Below, piece after piece: positions 18,387 to 27,832 of a stretch of 64,000 bases of DNA. The notes beneath the pieces are model-generated. The model worked only from the letters and a program-made list of their open reading frames with translations. It had not been told where the DNA came from and did not search any database. Numbering within the stretch: position 1 is the first letter of the stretch; every line of letters begins with the position of its first letter. The translations under genes were made by a program, and so were the position numbers. Source of the DNA: Hormoscilla sp. GM7CHS1pb (GTDB lineage Bacteria; Cyanobacteriota; Cyanobacteriia; Cyanobacteriales; Desertifilaceae). The stretch spans positions 1,178,001 through 1,242,000 of the forward strand of contig JACONN010000002.1 in NCBI GenBank assembly GCA_014323675.1. Reading direction: 5' to 3'.

Positions 18387-18705
18387 CACACTGAAAATTA
18401 CCCAAGTACAGCAAGTGGTAATTACAGATGATTTGTTAACAGTAAATCTGTCGGACGGTCGAATCATTTCCGTACCATTAGCATGGTATCCTCGGCTCTT
18501 GCATGGCTCGCAGGACGAACGCAATAATTGGCGATTAACAGGTAGTAAAGAGGGAATACACTGGCCTGACTTGGATGAAGATATTAGTATCAAGAATATC
18601 ATTCTCGGTCACCCGTCAGGAGAAAGTCAGAAGTCGCTCAAACGTTGGTTAGAATTGAGAACTGGAACCTTTACCGATCGCCCGCCGGGAGCGCCGGGAG
18701 TTTAA
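18364..18705 (+). CDS. DUF2442 domain protein
   Basis: 113 residues. ATG 18364 is preceded by GGAGG at seven bases; ATG 18379 is an alternative start. DUF2442 core: LTVNLSDGRIISVPLAWYPR, NNWRLTGSKEGIHWPDLDED, IKNIILGHPSGES. It overlaps the end of the DUF4160 frame, as in intact pairs. The C-terminal TDRPPGAPGV is encoded by a GC-rich dispersed repeat that begins at about 18675, so the original tail may be altered. Function unknown. Confidence 0.82.
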   Translation: MTSSIMIDTLKITQVQQVVITDDLLTVNLSDGRIISVPLAWYPRLLHGSQDERNNWRLTGSKEGIHWPDLDEDISIKNIILGHPSGESQKSLKRWLELRTGTFTDRPPGAPGV

Positions 18706-18984
18706 CCCCGCACCATTGGAGATTGGCTTCATGGCCCGCCGTGGGTTAAAACCCACGGCTAAGAGCTGAAGTGGGTTTTAACCCACTGGAAGCCTTGTCT
18801 AGAAAGCGTTTTACCCTCGTTCCTAGGCTCCGCCTGGGAACGAGTTATAGAGGCTCTGCCTCTAGTTGCAAATGGTGCAAGATGTGAGTTAAAACCGACT
18901 AATAAATAATGTTTGAAGTAATTGTAGCATTGTTTTTCCAAAATCGTATAAGAAACCCTGTTTCTCCGAGAAACAGGGTTTCTG
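18706..18984. repeat. Cluster of hairpin repeats
   Basis: GTGGGTTAAAACCCAC pairs (18735-18790), CTCGTTCCTAGGCTCCGCCT-GGGAACGAG (18811-18843), GAGGCTCTGCCTC, and GAAACCCTGTTTCTC / GAGAAACAGGGTTTC (about 18951-18981). No gene. Confidence 0.75.
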
Positions 18985-19325
18985 GGTGATAATTACTGTT
19001 GCAGATGGGCTAACAACCAACAACCAAGCACCAACTTGCATTTGATTCATCCTGCGACTGCGCCGCAATACTTCCTCTAGCAATGAAACAGTTAATCCTG
19101 GCAAGACAAGGGAATCTGTAATGCGCTGACTGCTTTGATTTTTGATGGTGAAAGCGATGACTTGCACGTGGTCCACGTCTACGATCCAGTATTCATCAAC
19201 TGCCATTGCTTCATATAGTTTGCCCTCGTGTCATCCGCTAGAGATGTTTTGGCAACTTCAATGACTAAGTTGGGGGTAGGATAGATGTCCAGGTCTACGA
19301 TCGATGTTCCCCAAGAAATTGCATC
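18985..19325 (-). pseudogene. Uma2 endonuclease remnant
   Basis: On the minus strand: GTSIVDLDIYPTPNLVIEVA then KTSLADD in one frame, and after a shift EAMAVDEYWIVDVDHVQ, IKNQSSQRITDSLVLPGLTV and RRSRRMNQMQVGAWLL. These are the last third of a Uma2 domain. The 5' part is absent. It follows the coiled-coil gene at 19351-19821 on the same strand. Confidence 0.75.
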
Positions 19326-19350
19326 TCATTGTTTTTTCCTCCTTGACTGC

Positions 19351-19821
19351 TTAGGTATTTGGGTTATCCTCTTTGTTGCGTCGGTCCCGCAGCATCTCCC
19401 ATGTCCGCTGATTTTCTGTTTGCATGCCGTGAATCTCTGATTGTTGTTGCATAATAATCCCGAGGATTTCTTGCCGTTCTTCAGCGGCTGCTCGCCGTTC
19501 TTCAGCGGCTGCTCGCCGTTCTTCAGCGGCTGCTCGCCGTTCTTCAGCGGCTTCGGCCATAGCATCAGCTATAGCTTGAATTACACGAGCGTTACTATTG
19601 ATTATATCTGCTGCTTTTCGCCGTTCTTCAGCGGCTGCTCGCCGTTCTTCAGCGGCTTCGGCCATAGCATCAGCTATAGCTTGAATGGCACGAGCGTTAC
19701 CATTGGCTATTTTGGTTGTCTCTTCTAGTTTTTGGGTCAAACCTTGCACATCGGTGGCTATGCCGCTCACTAGGTCTGCCAGACGGTCTAATTTTTCATC
19801 GTTCCAACGTGAAGTCGTCAT
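19351..19821 (-). CDS. Coiled-coil protein with AAEERR repeats
   Basis: 156 residues, nearly all charged helix. It contains AIQAIADAMAEAAEERRAAA twice, and a run of five AAEERRA heptads encoded by 21-bp units (GCGGCTGCTCGCCGTTCTTCA on the plus strand, about 19480-19560 and 19620-19665). The N-terminal RWNDEKLDRLADLVSGIATD followed by QGLTQKLEE is common to cyanobacterial coiled-coil genes. Together with the adjacent Uma2 remnant this is a second Uma2/coiled-coil cassette, in opposite gene order to 2038-3544. Function unknown. Confidence 0.7.
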   Translation of the reverse strand: MTTSRWNDEKLDRLADLVSGIATDVQGLTQKLEETTKIANGNARAIQAIADAMAEAAEERRAAAEERRKAADIINSNARVIQAIADAMAEAAEERRAAAEERRAAAEERRAAAEERQEILGIIMQQQSEIHGMQTENQRTWEMLRDRRNKEDNPNT

Positions 19822-19984
19822 TGTTGCTTTTCCTCTAGCTGCTGCTTTTTCTATACTTGATTATATCATTACGAGTGCTCCGATTATCGGAGCGAGTTAA
19901 AGACCGCCGACACCACCCCAAACGGTGGCTATAAAGGAGAGGGGAGCGGGAAGCGGGAAACTCGCTCGATGATATCCCAAATTG

Positions 19985-20170
19985 TAACACCCAATAGGTT
20001 TACAATAGGTTTACAATAGCTTATTGTAAGCAAAAAATAGCTTATTGTAAACAAAGAATAGCTTATTGTAAATTACAATAAGCTATTGTAATTTACAATA
20101 GCTTATTGTAGACCTGCAATAGCTTATTGTAAGCCTGCAATAGTTTATTGTAGGCCAACAATGGCTTATT
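19985..20170. repeat. Array of AATAGCTTATTGTAA repeats
   Basis: About ten copies of AATAGCTTATTGTAA or close variants, spaced by ~20 bases, with one in inverted orientation (TTACAATAAGCTATTG). It shares its core with the 7640-7825 array. No gene overlaps it. Confidence 0.88.
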
Positions 20171-20689
20171 GGTCCTAGCTGTTGAAATAGCTAATGACAA
20201 GGGCAGAGCCTGGGAACGAGAGTTCTATATTCTCTCGGTCCTCGGCTCTGCCTGGGAGCGAGAGTTATAGGCTCTGCCGACTATGGCCCGAACGGGAGGC
20301 AGAGCCGAGGGTCAACTCAGAAGGGGTCACAAGTAGTTGATAGCCCGAAGCATGCTCCGGGCGATAACTCGTTCCCTGGCGGGAGCCAGGGAACGAGGGT
20401 AAAACGAAGGTAAAATACCTTTTCCATAAGGCTTTCAGTGGGTTTTTGTTCATGTAGCCGGGGCCCCTCGTTCCCACGGCTCTGCCTGGGAACGGGTTCG
20501 GGCTCAGAAGGGGTGGGGTCACAAGTAGTTGATAGCCCGAAGCACGCTCCGGGCCCGCTGCATGTAATCTAGCCCGCGCAGGCGGGCTTTGTTCATGTAG
20601 CCGGGGCCCCTCGTTCCCACGGCTCTGCCTGGGAACGGGTTCGGGCTCAGAAGGGGTGGGGTCACAAGTAGTTGATAGCCCGAAGCACG
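20171..20689. repeat. Nested hairpin repeats and degenerate transposon ends
   Basis: Three copies of GGGGTCACAAGTAGTTGATA-GCCCGAAGCA.GCTCCGGG start near 20316, 20517 and 20660. They resemble the left end of the 20807 element (GGTCAAAAGTAGTTGATAGC). They alternate with TCGTTCCCACGGCTCTGCCT-GGGAACGGG units. The 20446-20540 and 20590-20685 stretches are near-identical copies. Frames open here are by-products of repetition. Confidence 0.75.
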
Positions 20690-21463
20690 CTCCGGGCCCC
20701 CTCCGCTGCGAGGAGAGCATCGGTGATGCATACTTCTTCAAGTAAACCTTCTGGACATTCACTAATAAAACTTGCCTGTCTAGCGCGATAATCAAGAGAT
20801 CGCATCGGGTGTGGTCAAAAGTAGTTGATAGCCAGATGCACGCTTTGGGAACCCGACGCTGCCCGATACATGTATATAGCCTGCGAAAAATCGCAATGAT
20901 ATTGCTTTGTTTATGTAGCCGGGCCCCTCGTGACCAGGGTCTCCCTGGTCACGTTCCGTTGAGGCTCTGCCTCCTGGCTTCGATTCCGCCTGGGAACGGG
21001 TGGAGGCTACTCCGTCTCCTATCAACGGGTTTTGACCACACCCTCGCGACCAGGGTCTCCCTGGTCACGTTCCTTTGAGGCTCTGCCTCCTGGCCTTGAT
21101 TAATGAGCACATAGGAGTCCCAGAAATCACAAGCTCACAAGAGGCTCCGCCTCAGATTGCTCGTTCCCAGGGAGACCCTGGGAACGAGAGATGACAACCT
21201 ATTGCTCGTTCCCAACGGGTTTTGACCACACCCGATCGCATCTGGTCAGCCATGATTACACCTGTCACCGCTTCCCCATCGGGAATGGGAATGTAAAACG
21301 GGTTTTTCCGTTGTGTATTACTGATAGGGCAAACAAAGACAAATCCCATTTTGCGGTTAAATTTATCTTGACTGACAACAAGCGCAGGGCGGGTCCCCAT
21401 CTGCTCATGTCCTGCCTGGGGATCAAAGTTAAGGCGAATAAAGTCACCTCGTTGGGGAATAGT
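20690..21463 (-). pseudogene. mazF: MazF/PemK toxin split by a transposon-like insertion
   Basis: MazF-type toxins are sequence-specific mRNA endoribonucleases. The N-terminal part (21463-21234, minus) reads IPQRGDFIRLNFDPQAGHEQ, MGTRPALVVSQDKFNRKMGF and VIMADQMRS. The C-terminal part (20806-20700, minus) resumes exactly: MRSLDYRARQASFISECPEG then LLEEV. Between them lies a 427-bp element flanked by a 9-bp duplication, so removal restores the frame. No ATG/GTG/TTG is in frame at the 5' end (an ATT lies at 21460-21458), and the 3' end runs into another repeat. The gene is dead as it stands, leaving mazE unpaired. Confidence 0.85.
20807..21233. mobile_element. 427-bp non-autonomous element with 14-bp inverted ends and 9-bp duplication
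   Basis: Left end GGGTGTGGTCAAAAGTAG; right end, inverted, GGGTGTGGTCAAAACCCG: 14 identical bases. GATCGCATC flanks it at 20798-20806 and 21234-21242. Inside are dispersed hairpins and one more internal right-end copy (AACGGGTTTTGACCACACCC at about 21018-21037), suggesting a nested insertion. No transposase. Siblings lie at 32278-32419 and 50145-51379. Confidence 0.9.
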
Positions 21464-21712
21464 CTACCACACTTCTTCTCCTTCTGGCTTACCCCAAGAT
21501 ATTTCTTCTCCGCCATCTTCGATCTCACCTGCTAGCAATTCATCCAAGGAGTATTCTGGAGAATGAGACCTTGGATATAGCACCAGTTTGCCATTTTCTA
21601 CCACACAAATCATCGTGTCATTTACCTTCAGTCCCAACCGATCGGAAATATGTTGGGGAATGCGGAGTGCTAATGAGTTGCCCCACTTGTCAATTTGCGT
21701 CTGGGTTTCCAT
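21464..21712 (-). CDS. mazE: MazE-like (AbrB-fold) antitoxin
   Basis: 82 residues with the swapped-hairpin DNA-binding motif typical of MazE: TQIDKWGNSLALRIPQHISD, then LGLKVNDTMICVVENGKLVL. The acidic C-terminal tail (EYSLDELLAGEIEDGGEEIS) is the toxin-binding arm. It normally neutralises MazF and represses the operon. The mazF partner directly downstream is split by an insertion. The gene follows rsmD by 55 bp on the same strand. Confidence 0.88.
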   Translation of the reverse strand: METQTQIDKWGNSLALRIPQHISDRLGLKVNDTMICVVENGKLVLYPRSHSPEYSLDELLAGEIEDGGEEISWGKPEGEEVW

Positions 21713-21767
21713 GACTGACTTGCTCCCACGAGATAATAGATGGATACTCCAGATGCACTCATTTTAC

Positions 21768-22307
21768 CTACCCTTGGTAGAAAGTTAAACCGGTATTGCC
21801 ATAAACCTTCTGGCGACAAATTTCTAAGGTTTCATTTCCGGCAAAGGGCGATCGCTCCGAATTATGTTCGACTGCCATCTCGCCGCTGGGTGCTAAGACC
21901 TGGTAATGGCAGATCGCCTCAAAGACTGGTTGATATAGATCGCTTTCATAAGGGGGATCGAAATAGATGCGATCGAACTGTTGTCCGGCCAGTTTTTCCA
22001 ACTGCTGGAGGACATCTCCCCGCAATACTTGAAATAGTTCTGGATCGGATGCCACCATTTGCCAATTTTGGCGGATAATACTGCAAGCGCGAGAGGACTT
22101 TTCAATTCCCACCACCCAGGCGGCCCCCCGACACAAAGCTTCGGCACCCATTGAACCGTTCCCAGCACATAAATCTAACCACCTACAACCAGCTATTTTA
22201 CCCTGCCAGATATTAAATAATGCCTCCCGCACCCGTCCTGTTGTCGGTCTAGTTGCTTGTCCGGGTAAGGTTTTTAATTGGCGGTTGCCGTATATTCTCA
22301 CGCTCAT
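21768..22307 (-). CDS. rsmD: 16S rRNA (guanine(966)-N2)-methyltransferase RsmD
   Basis: 179 residues, usual length for the family. It methylates G966 of 16S rRNA using S-adenosylmethionine. SAM motif I DLCAGNGSMG (residues 45-54); the N6/N2-methyltransferase motif FDPPY (116-120). N-terminal RIYGNRQLKTLPG and RPTTGRVREALFNIW are RsmD signatures. It lies 56 bp downstream of hisH on the same strand. A GTGGGCATTGCCCAC hairpin (about 22339-22353) sits in the gap. Confidence 0.94.
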   Translation of the reverse strand: MSVRIYGNRQLKTLPGQATRPTTGRVREALFNIWQGKIAGCRWLDLCAGNGSMGAEALCRGAAWVVGIEKSSRACSIIRQNWQMVASDPELFQVLRGDVLQQLEKLAGQQFDRIYFDPPYESDLYQPVFEAICHYQVLAPSGEMAVEHNSERSPFAGNETLEICRQKVYGNTGLTFYQG

Positions 22308-22363
22308 ATTTTACGGTAGGTAATGTATAATCGTAAGGTGGGCATTGCCCACCCTACTTACCA

Positions 22364-25300
22364 TTAAGCAGCAATCTTGCTTGGCAATTGACTTACGAAG
22401 TTAGAAAGCATTTGCAACCCAATGGTAGAGGACTTTTCCGGGTGAAACTGCACTGCCATCAGGTTGTCACGGGCGATCGCGGCAGTTACGGTTTGACTGC
22501 CGTGGGTAATAGTTGCAGCGCGGACCTTGGGGTCAACTGGGTCTACATAATAGGAATGCACGAAATAAACCCAAGGGTTAGCAGGGAGATTTTGCCAGAG
22601 AAGAACATCTGGTTGAGTAAGTTCTAGCTGGTTCCAGCCCATATGTGGTATAGTGATGTTTGGTTCCGATTGAAATCGGCGCACCTTACCTGGTATAATG
22701 CCTAAACCCGGATCTTTGCCTTCTTCGCTGCTGTCAAACAAGATTTGCAAACCCATACAGATGCCTAAGAACGGTTTCCCGCTGGCGATCGCCTCCTTGA
22801 TAGGATCCTCTAACCCGCGCGATCGCAAGTTTTGCACAGTGGGTCAAAGGCCCCCACTCCTGGCAATAGCACCGCATCTGCCAGTTTTATTTCTCTGGCG
22901 GAATCAGTTATTTTCGGGGTTGTACCTGCCTTCTCCAGTCCTTTACAGACGGAGTGATTAAACTAAGCCAGTCCGTCACCGGACCGACTCGTCTTCAAAA
23001 CCGGACGTGAGACTTTCACCTCATCCGGCTCCTCAGCTTCAATTTCCTGTAACCAGGTGCGTCCCACCATGACTCCATCTTCAGCCGATTTGGCGTGATG
23101 GCAGTAATCATGTAGCAACTGTAGGTTCCTGTACCAGTCTTTCCCTCCCCGTGAGGTCGGTAGGATATGGTCCAATTCCGGAAGTTCGTATAGGCACTAC
23201 ACTACAACAGAAAGGGAACCAATATCCTGTCCGCATCGTTCGCATTTGCCCTGCTGCCTTTTCAACAGCTTTAGCACCCGTGTACTTACATCCGGGCTCT
23301 TTCGTAACCGTTTACTCCAGTACACGAGATTTCCATCCATGGGACTGGCCATACCTTTCACTTTTACGTGTCTGATTATCTCAGTTTCGGAGTGTCGATA
23401 TAGCGTTATTTCTGTTCCGTTTTTGCGCTTGCCGGTGAAGTTCCATTGTCTGCCATTTTCGGGCTTCCAATACTTCTTGGCTACCCATTTTGCTGCCTTA
23501 TTCGGATGTCGATTTCTTGCCCATTTCCATGTCAGTGTCCCTAGAAAGTACTCCATACTGGAGAATATCTCCTTGCTAGCCACCGTCTTGTAATAGTTGC
23601 ACCATCCTCGAATTATCGGGTTCAGTTTGGCTATCAAAGCTGACTGTGGTACGGCTTTATGGCGTTTGACCACATCTCGCAGTCTGTCTTTATGATTTTC
23701 TATGGCCTTTTGGCTGGGTTTGATGAGTGTTTTGAATCCGAGTAGAGTGCCGTTTGTATTTTTTCCGCTATGATATCGTCCTTCCCTGTATTGTCTGATG
23801 TTGAATCCGAGGAAATCAAATCCCGGTTTTTCCCCATCGAGCGTGTGGGAGATACGTGTCTTTTCGGCCTTGAGTTCAAGCCCTATATCGGTTAACCACT
23901 TTTGTACAACTTCTTTGGCTTGCATGATTACCTCTCGGTTTTCATGTATAACCACAAAGTCGTCGGCATATCTTACCACTGTTAGTTTTTGTTGTTCTAT
24001 TCTTGACTTCGGAACCATCCCTTTGATTTCAGTCTCTAACCCGTGTAGCGCGATGTTGGCCAACAGCGGGGATATTACACCTCCCTGTGGGGTACCGGCT
24101 TCCGTTGGTTGGAATAGTCCCTGGTCCATCACTCCGGCTTTTAACCATCCCCGTATCAAATTACGGATTGGTGATGTATTATTTAGTTTTTCAAGCAATG
24201 CCGTGTGGTTTATTCTATCAAAACACTTGGCAATATCCGCATCCAGAACCCATTTGGGTTTATACCTAATGCTGTTGAATATTGCCTCAATCGCGTCATG
24301 ACATCCTCGTCCTGGTCTAAACCCGTAGGAATTCGCCTCAAACACTGCCTCCCATTCGGGTTCGAGCGCTATCTTGACTACCCCCTGAAGGGCTCTGTCA
24401 TACATCGTAGGTATTCCCAGTGGCCTCTTTTCGTCTCGTCCAGGCTTTGGTATCCAAACTCTACGAGTCGGGTGTACTTTGTTCCTTTTCGTTACTTGAA
24501 GCTGCTTAACCAAGGGCTGTCGTTTCGAGGGTCTGAGCGCCGTAACGCCGTCAACCCCTGCCGTTTTCTTTCCCTGATTCTGCTGAGTTACCTGTCTGAC
24601 CGCAATCATCTTTGCGGACCATGACCTCGTTAATAGTCCCTGGAGTCTGCGAACTAAGCGCTTGTTGCCTTCTAGGGTCGCTCTGTAGATTCGTTTTTGC
24701 AGCTTAAAGACTGTCTTCTCCAGCTTCCGCCAGGGGACGGCCTTCCAGTCATACACTCGTCTATTATCGATGTTCCGTGACATATGCACTGCTACTAAGT
24801 TTCCACATTTTTGAAACCGTGAGGGCGTCAGCTCTATCCTGTCCATTACAGACAGTCATTTGCTTCTCCACTCAATCTTTCCCAGCTATGACCTGCTGAT
24901 GTGTTGCAGATTTTGCGTCTGTGGTGACTGCTCAACCTAATCGACCGTGATTGAGAGTACATAACTGGTTTACCTCGTTCCTTCAGATGATTGATTGTGT
25001 CCTTAGAGAGATTCTCTACACCGGGTTTATTGTCAGTGCTTGCTGGTCGAAATCCTATTCGCCAGCGACCATTATCCTTCCCCTTTTGGGGCCAGCGTTT
25101 CAGCCTGATTTCGCTGGTTTATGGTATCGATGTTTACGAATCTTCGCTTCCGCTCCTCATAGACACTTGCTTGGCGGTTACCGGCTTTAGGCTGCCAGTC
25201 ATTGCGCCTTTCATACCCGCTTTACGGATTGATGCCATCGCTACCGTAGGGTAAGTGCTGTCACTCCTGCACCTGGAGGGGTGGGCTTACACCACCATCA

Positions 25301-25426
25301 TCTAAAAGTTGTCGGGGCTAATGAAACCCCGCTACCGGTCCTTCACTGGTTGATCGCCGGTGGTTTGCGGTAAACGAATCGCACCAGATTTCCCATATCG
25401 TAGTCTACCACGGCGATAAATGACAT
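22364..25426 (-). CDS. hisH: HisH, glutamine amidotransferase of imidazole glycerol phosphate synthase, split by a group II intron
   Basis: Exon 1 is 25426-25385 (14 codons, MSFIAVVDYDMGNL); exon 2 is 22956-22364, starting HSVCKGLEKAGTTPKITD. Joining them across the intron 22957-25384 restores the conserved MGNLHSV.KGLE start with no lost base. HisH releases ammonia from glutamine for HisF in histidine synthesis. Nucleophile Cys in FLGICMGLQ and His-Glu in AVQFHPEKSS are present. Exon 2 also needs one added base near 22838-22845 (GACCCACTGTG; GACCCCACTGTG would give DPTVQNL). A second intron separates the start codon from the likely promoter. RBS AAGGA lies 11 bases before the ATG. Confidence 0.88.
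22957..25384 (-). mobile_element. Group II intron 1, inside hisH codon 14/15 junction
   Basis: 2428 bp. The 5' end GTGCGATTCG is at 25384; the 3' end ..GGCTTAGTTTAAT is at 22957. Domain V (minus, about 23030-22995) reads GAGCCGGATGAGGTGAAAGT then CTCACGTCCGGTTTT. Domain VI is an AGTCGGTCCG / CGGACTGGCT stem, with a bulged A seven bases before the 3' end. It encodes a reverse transcriptase-maturase with a damaged HNH end. Exon junctions are exact because hisH coding is restored. Confidence 0.95.
23197..24783 (-). CDS. ltrA: Group II intron reverse transcriptase/maturase (intron 1)
   Basis: About 528 residues from MSRNIDNRRVYDWKAVPW; an upstream in-frame ATG at 24846 is less likely because the sister protein starts at the same MSRN. 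RT domain with catalytic VRYADDFVV, GTPQGGVISPLLANI and PRRV-type thumb, then the maturase X domain (RGWCNYYKTVASKEIFSSME). The protein stops at ..GKCERCGQDIGSLSVVV. The rest of the HNH domain (LDHILPTSRGGKDWYRNLQL, LHDYCHHAK) lies in another frame at about 23182-23080. RT and splicing function may persist while the endonuclease is lost. Closely similar to the protein of intron 2. Confidence 0.93.
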   Translation of the reverse strand: MSRNIDNRRVYDWKAVPWRKLEKTVFKLQKRIYRATLEGNKRLVRRLQGLLTRSWSAKMIAVRQVTQQNQGKKTAGVDGVTALRPSKRQPLVKQLQVTKRNKVHPTRRVWIPKPGRDEKRPLGIPTMYDRALQGVVKIALEPEWEAVFEANSYGFRPGRGCHDAIEAIFNSIRYKPKWVLDADIAKCFDRINHTALLEKLNNTSPIRNLIRGWLKAGVMDQGLFQPTEAGTPQGGVISPLLANIALHGLETEIKGMVPKSRIEQQKLTVVRYADDFVVIHENREVIMQAKEVVQKWLTDIGLELKAEKTRISHTLDGEKPGFDFLGFNIRQYREGRYHSGKNTNGTLLGFKTLIKPSQKAIENHKDRLRDVVKRHKAVPQSALIAKLNPIIRGWCNYYKTVASKEIFSSMEYFLGTLTWKWARNRHPNKAAKWVAKKYWKPENGRQWNFTGKRKNGTEITLYRHSETEIIRHVKVKGMASPMDGNLVYWSKRLRKSPDVSTRVLKLLKRQQGKCERCGQDIGSLSVVV

Positions 25427-25446
25427 GGCTCGATTTCCTTGAAAGC

Positions 25447-27832
25447 ATTAAACTAAGCCAGGCTGTCACCAGCCCGACTTGTCTTCAAAACCGGACGTGA
25501 GACTTTCACCTCATCCGGCTCCTCAGCTTCAATTTCCCGTTTCCGGGTGCGTCCCCTCTTTACTACCATCCGTTTCTGACTTGGCGTGATGACAGTAATC
25601 ATGTAGTAACTGCAAGTTCGTGTACCAGTCTTTTCCTCCCAATGAGGTTGGTAAAGCATGGTCCACTTCCCATTTGTCACCATCCCTAAACGTCAATCCG
25701 CATCGCTTGCATTTGCCCCCTTGTTTCTTCAACAATTTTATCACTCTTGTACTTACGTCGGGGCTTTTCCTTAGTCTCTTGCTCCAATAGACTAGGTTTC
25801 CATCCATGGGGCTGGCTTCCCCTTTCACTTTTACGTGTCTGATTATCTCAGTTTCAGAGTGTCTGGTTAATTCCGCCTCCGTTCCATCCTTGAGCTTGCC
25901 TATGAAGTTCCACTGTCTTCCCTTTTTAGGCTTCCAGTACTTCCTGGCTATCCATCCTTGTGACTTTCTAGGGTGCCGTCTCTTTGCCCATTTCCGGGTT
26001 AGTTCCCACAGGAAAACATCCATTTCTCCGAACACCTCTTTACTGACTACCGTCCTGTAGTAGTTACACCATCCCCGTATTATAGGGTTCAGTCTGGCTA
26101 TCAGCGCGGTTTGTGTTAGAGCCCTATGGCTTTTCACTACGTTCCGTAGCTTTTCTTTATGGTTCTCTGTGGCTTTCCGGCTAGGCTTGATAAGCGTTTT
26201 GAATCCTAGTAGGTTTCCATTTGTGTTTTTACCGCTATGATACCGTCCCACCCTGTACTGTCTGACGTTGAATCCCAGGAAATCAAACCCCGGATTCTTG
26301 CCCTCCAATGTGTGTGATATACGTGTCTTTTCGGCTTTGAGTTCTAGTCCTACTTTGGTTAACCACTTCTGGATGACCTCTTTGGCTCGTTCGATTACCT
26401 CACGGCTTTCGTTTAGAACCACGAAGTCATCAGCATATCTTACTACTGTTATTGATTGTTTCTGGAATGCCCTCTTCACTTCCGCCTCCAGTCCATGTAT
26501 CGCGATGTTTGCAAGTACTGGTGATATCACTCCCCCTTGCGGGGTGCCTGCTTCCGTTGGCTGAAACACTCCCTGGTCCATCACTCCGGCCTTTAGCCAT
26601 CCTCGTATTGTACTACGAATTGGTGATGTATTATTCAGTTTTTCCAGTAGCGCCTTGTGGTTGATTTTATCAAAACACTTGGCGATATCTGCATCCAATA
26701 CCCATTTAGGCTTATATCGAATGCTATTGAATATCGCTGCGACTGCATCGTGACATCCCCTCGGGCGTCTGAACCCATATGAGTTTGCCTCATACACCGC
26801 CTCCCATTCGGGCTCTAGTGCCATTTTGACTACTCCTTGTAGGGCTCTGTCATACATCGTCGGTATCCCCAGCGGCCTCTTCTCGTCTCGTCCGGGCTTT
26901 GGTATCCATACCCTACGGGTCGGTTTTACCTTCTTCCCTTTCTCCACTCGAAGCTGCTTGACCAATGGTTGTCTTTCGGAGGGCTTGAGCGCCGTGACGC
27001 CATCCACCCCTGCCGTCTTCTTCCCTTTGTTCTGCTGCGTCACCTGCCTGACCGCAATCATCTTTGCAGACCATGACCTCGTCATTAATCCCTGGAGCTT
27101 GCGAACTAAACGTTTGTTGCCTTGTTGGGTCGCTCTGTAGATTCGTTTTTGCAGCTTGAAAACCGCCTTCTCTAGCTTGCGCCATGGGACAGCTTTCCAG
27201 TCATACACTCGCCTATTGGTGATGTTCCGTGACATATGCACTGCTACTCAGTCTCCACATTCTTGAAACCGTGAGGGCGTCAGCTCTATCCTGCCCATTG
27301 CAGGCAGTCCTTTGCTTCTCCACTCAATCTTTCCCGGTTGAGACCTGCCTTGGTGGCAGATGTTGCGCCTTCGGTGGCTACTTCATCTTCGACCAGATGA
27401 AGAGTACTGCAACCGGTTTATCTCGTTCCTTCCGATGATTGGTCGTAGTTTTAGGTGGATTCCTTACGCCGGGTTTGTTGTCAGTGCTTGCTGGTCGGAG
27501 ATCAACCCGCCAGCGACCAATATCCTTCCCCTTTTGGGGCCAGTGTGTTAGCCTTATTCCACTGGTTTAACAATAACGACGCTGCAAATCTTTGCTTTAC
27601 GCTCACCATGACTACTTGCTTGACGTTGACCGGTTTAGGCTACCAGCCAGAGCGCCTTTCCATCCCGCTTTACGGATTGATGCCATCGCTACCGTAGGGA
27701 TGGTGCTTTAACCCCTGCACCTGGGGAGGTGGGCTTGCACCACCATCATCTGAAAGTTATCAGGACTAATGAAATCCTGCCACCGGTCCCTCACCAGTCT
27801 ATTGCCGGTGATTTACGATGAACGAACCGCAC
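25447..27832 (-). mobile_element. Group II intron 2, in the hisH leader
   Basis: 2386 bp. 5' end GTGCGGTTCG at 27832, 3' end ..GGCTTAGTTTAAT at 25447. Domain V at about 25525-25490 is almost identical to that of intron 1. Removing it joins ..TACAGAGAGTTCA to GCTTTCAAGGAAATCGAGCC followed by the hisH ATG, giving a short leader with a ribosome site. It lies 20 bp upstream of the start codon and only 62 bp separate the two introns. Confidence 0.93.
25529..27235 (-). CDS. ltrA: Group II intron reverse transcriptase/maturase/HNH endonuclease (intron 2)
   Basis: About 568 residues from MSRNITNRRVYDWKAVPW. RT domain (GIPTMYDRALQGVVKMALEP, GTPQGGVISPVLANIAIHGL, VVRYADDFVVLNE), maturase domain (IIRGWCNYYRTVVSKEVF), and a complete HNH endonuclease (GKCKRCGLTFRDGDKWEVDH, then LGGKDWYTNLQLLHDYCHH). 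All active-site residues appear intact, so this intron may be mobile and its protein may also act on intron 1 and the ORF-less intron. It sits in domain IV of the intron. Confidence 0.95.
   Translation of the reverse strand: MSRNITNRRVYDWKAVPWRKLEKAVFKLQKRIYRATQQGNKRLVRKLQGLMTRSWSAKMIAVRQVTQQNKGKKTAGVDGVTALKPSERQPLVKQLRVEKGKKVKPTRRVWIPKPGRDEKRPLGIPTMYDRALQGVVKMALEPEWEAVYEANSYGFRRPRGCHDAVAAIFNSIRYKPKWVLDADIAKCFDKINHKALLEKLNNTSPIRSTIRGWLKAGVMDQGVFQPTEAGTPQGGVISPVLANIAIHGLEAEVKRAFQKQSITVVRYADDFVVLNESREVIERAKEVIQKWLTKVGLELKAEKTRISHTLEGKNPGFDFLGFNVRQYRVGRYHSGKNTNGNLLGFKTLIKPSRKATENHKEKLRNVVKSHRALTQTALIARLNPIIRGWCNYYRTVVSKEVFGEMDVFLWELTRKWAKRRHPRKSQGWIARKYWKPKKGRQWNFIGKLKDGTEAELTRHSETEIIRHVKVKGEASPMDGNLVYWSKRLRKSPDVSTRVIKLLKKQGGKCKRCGLTFRDGDKWEVDHALPTSLGGKDWYTNLQLLHDYCHHAKSETDGSKEGTHPETGN

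Noticed and set aside
20265..21025. Several 60-180-codon minus frames in the repeat cluster
   Set aside because: They translate hairpin repeats (GERASGYQLLVTP recurring) and the flanks of the mazF insertion; no family or ribosome site.
23246..24624. Plus-strand frames across intron 1
   Set aside because: They lie antisense to the reverse transcriptase and show no independent coding signals.
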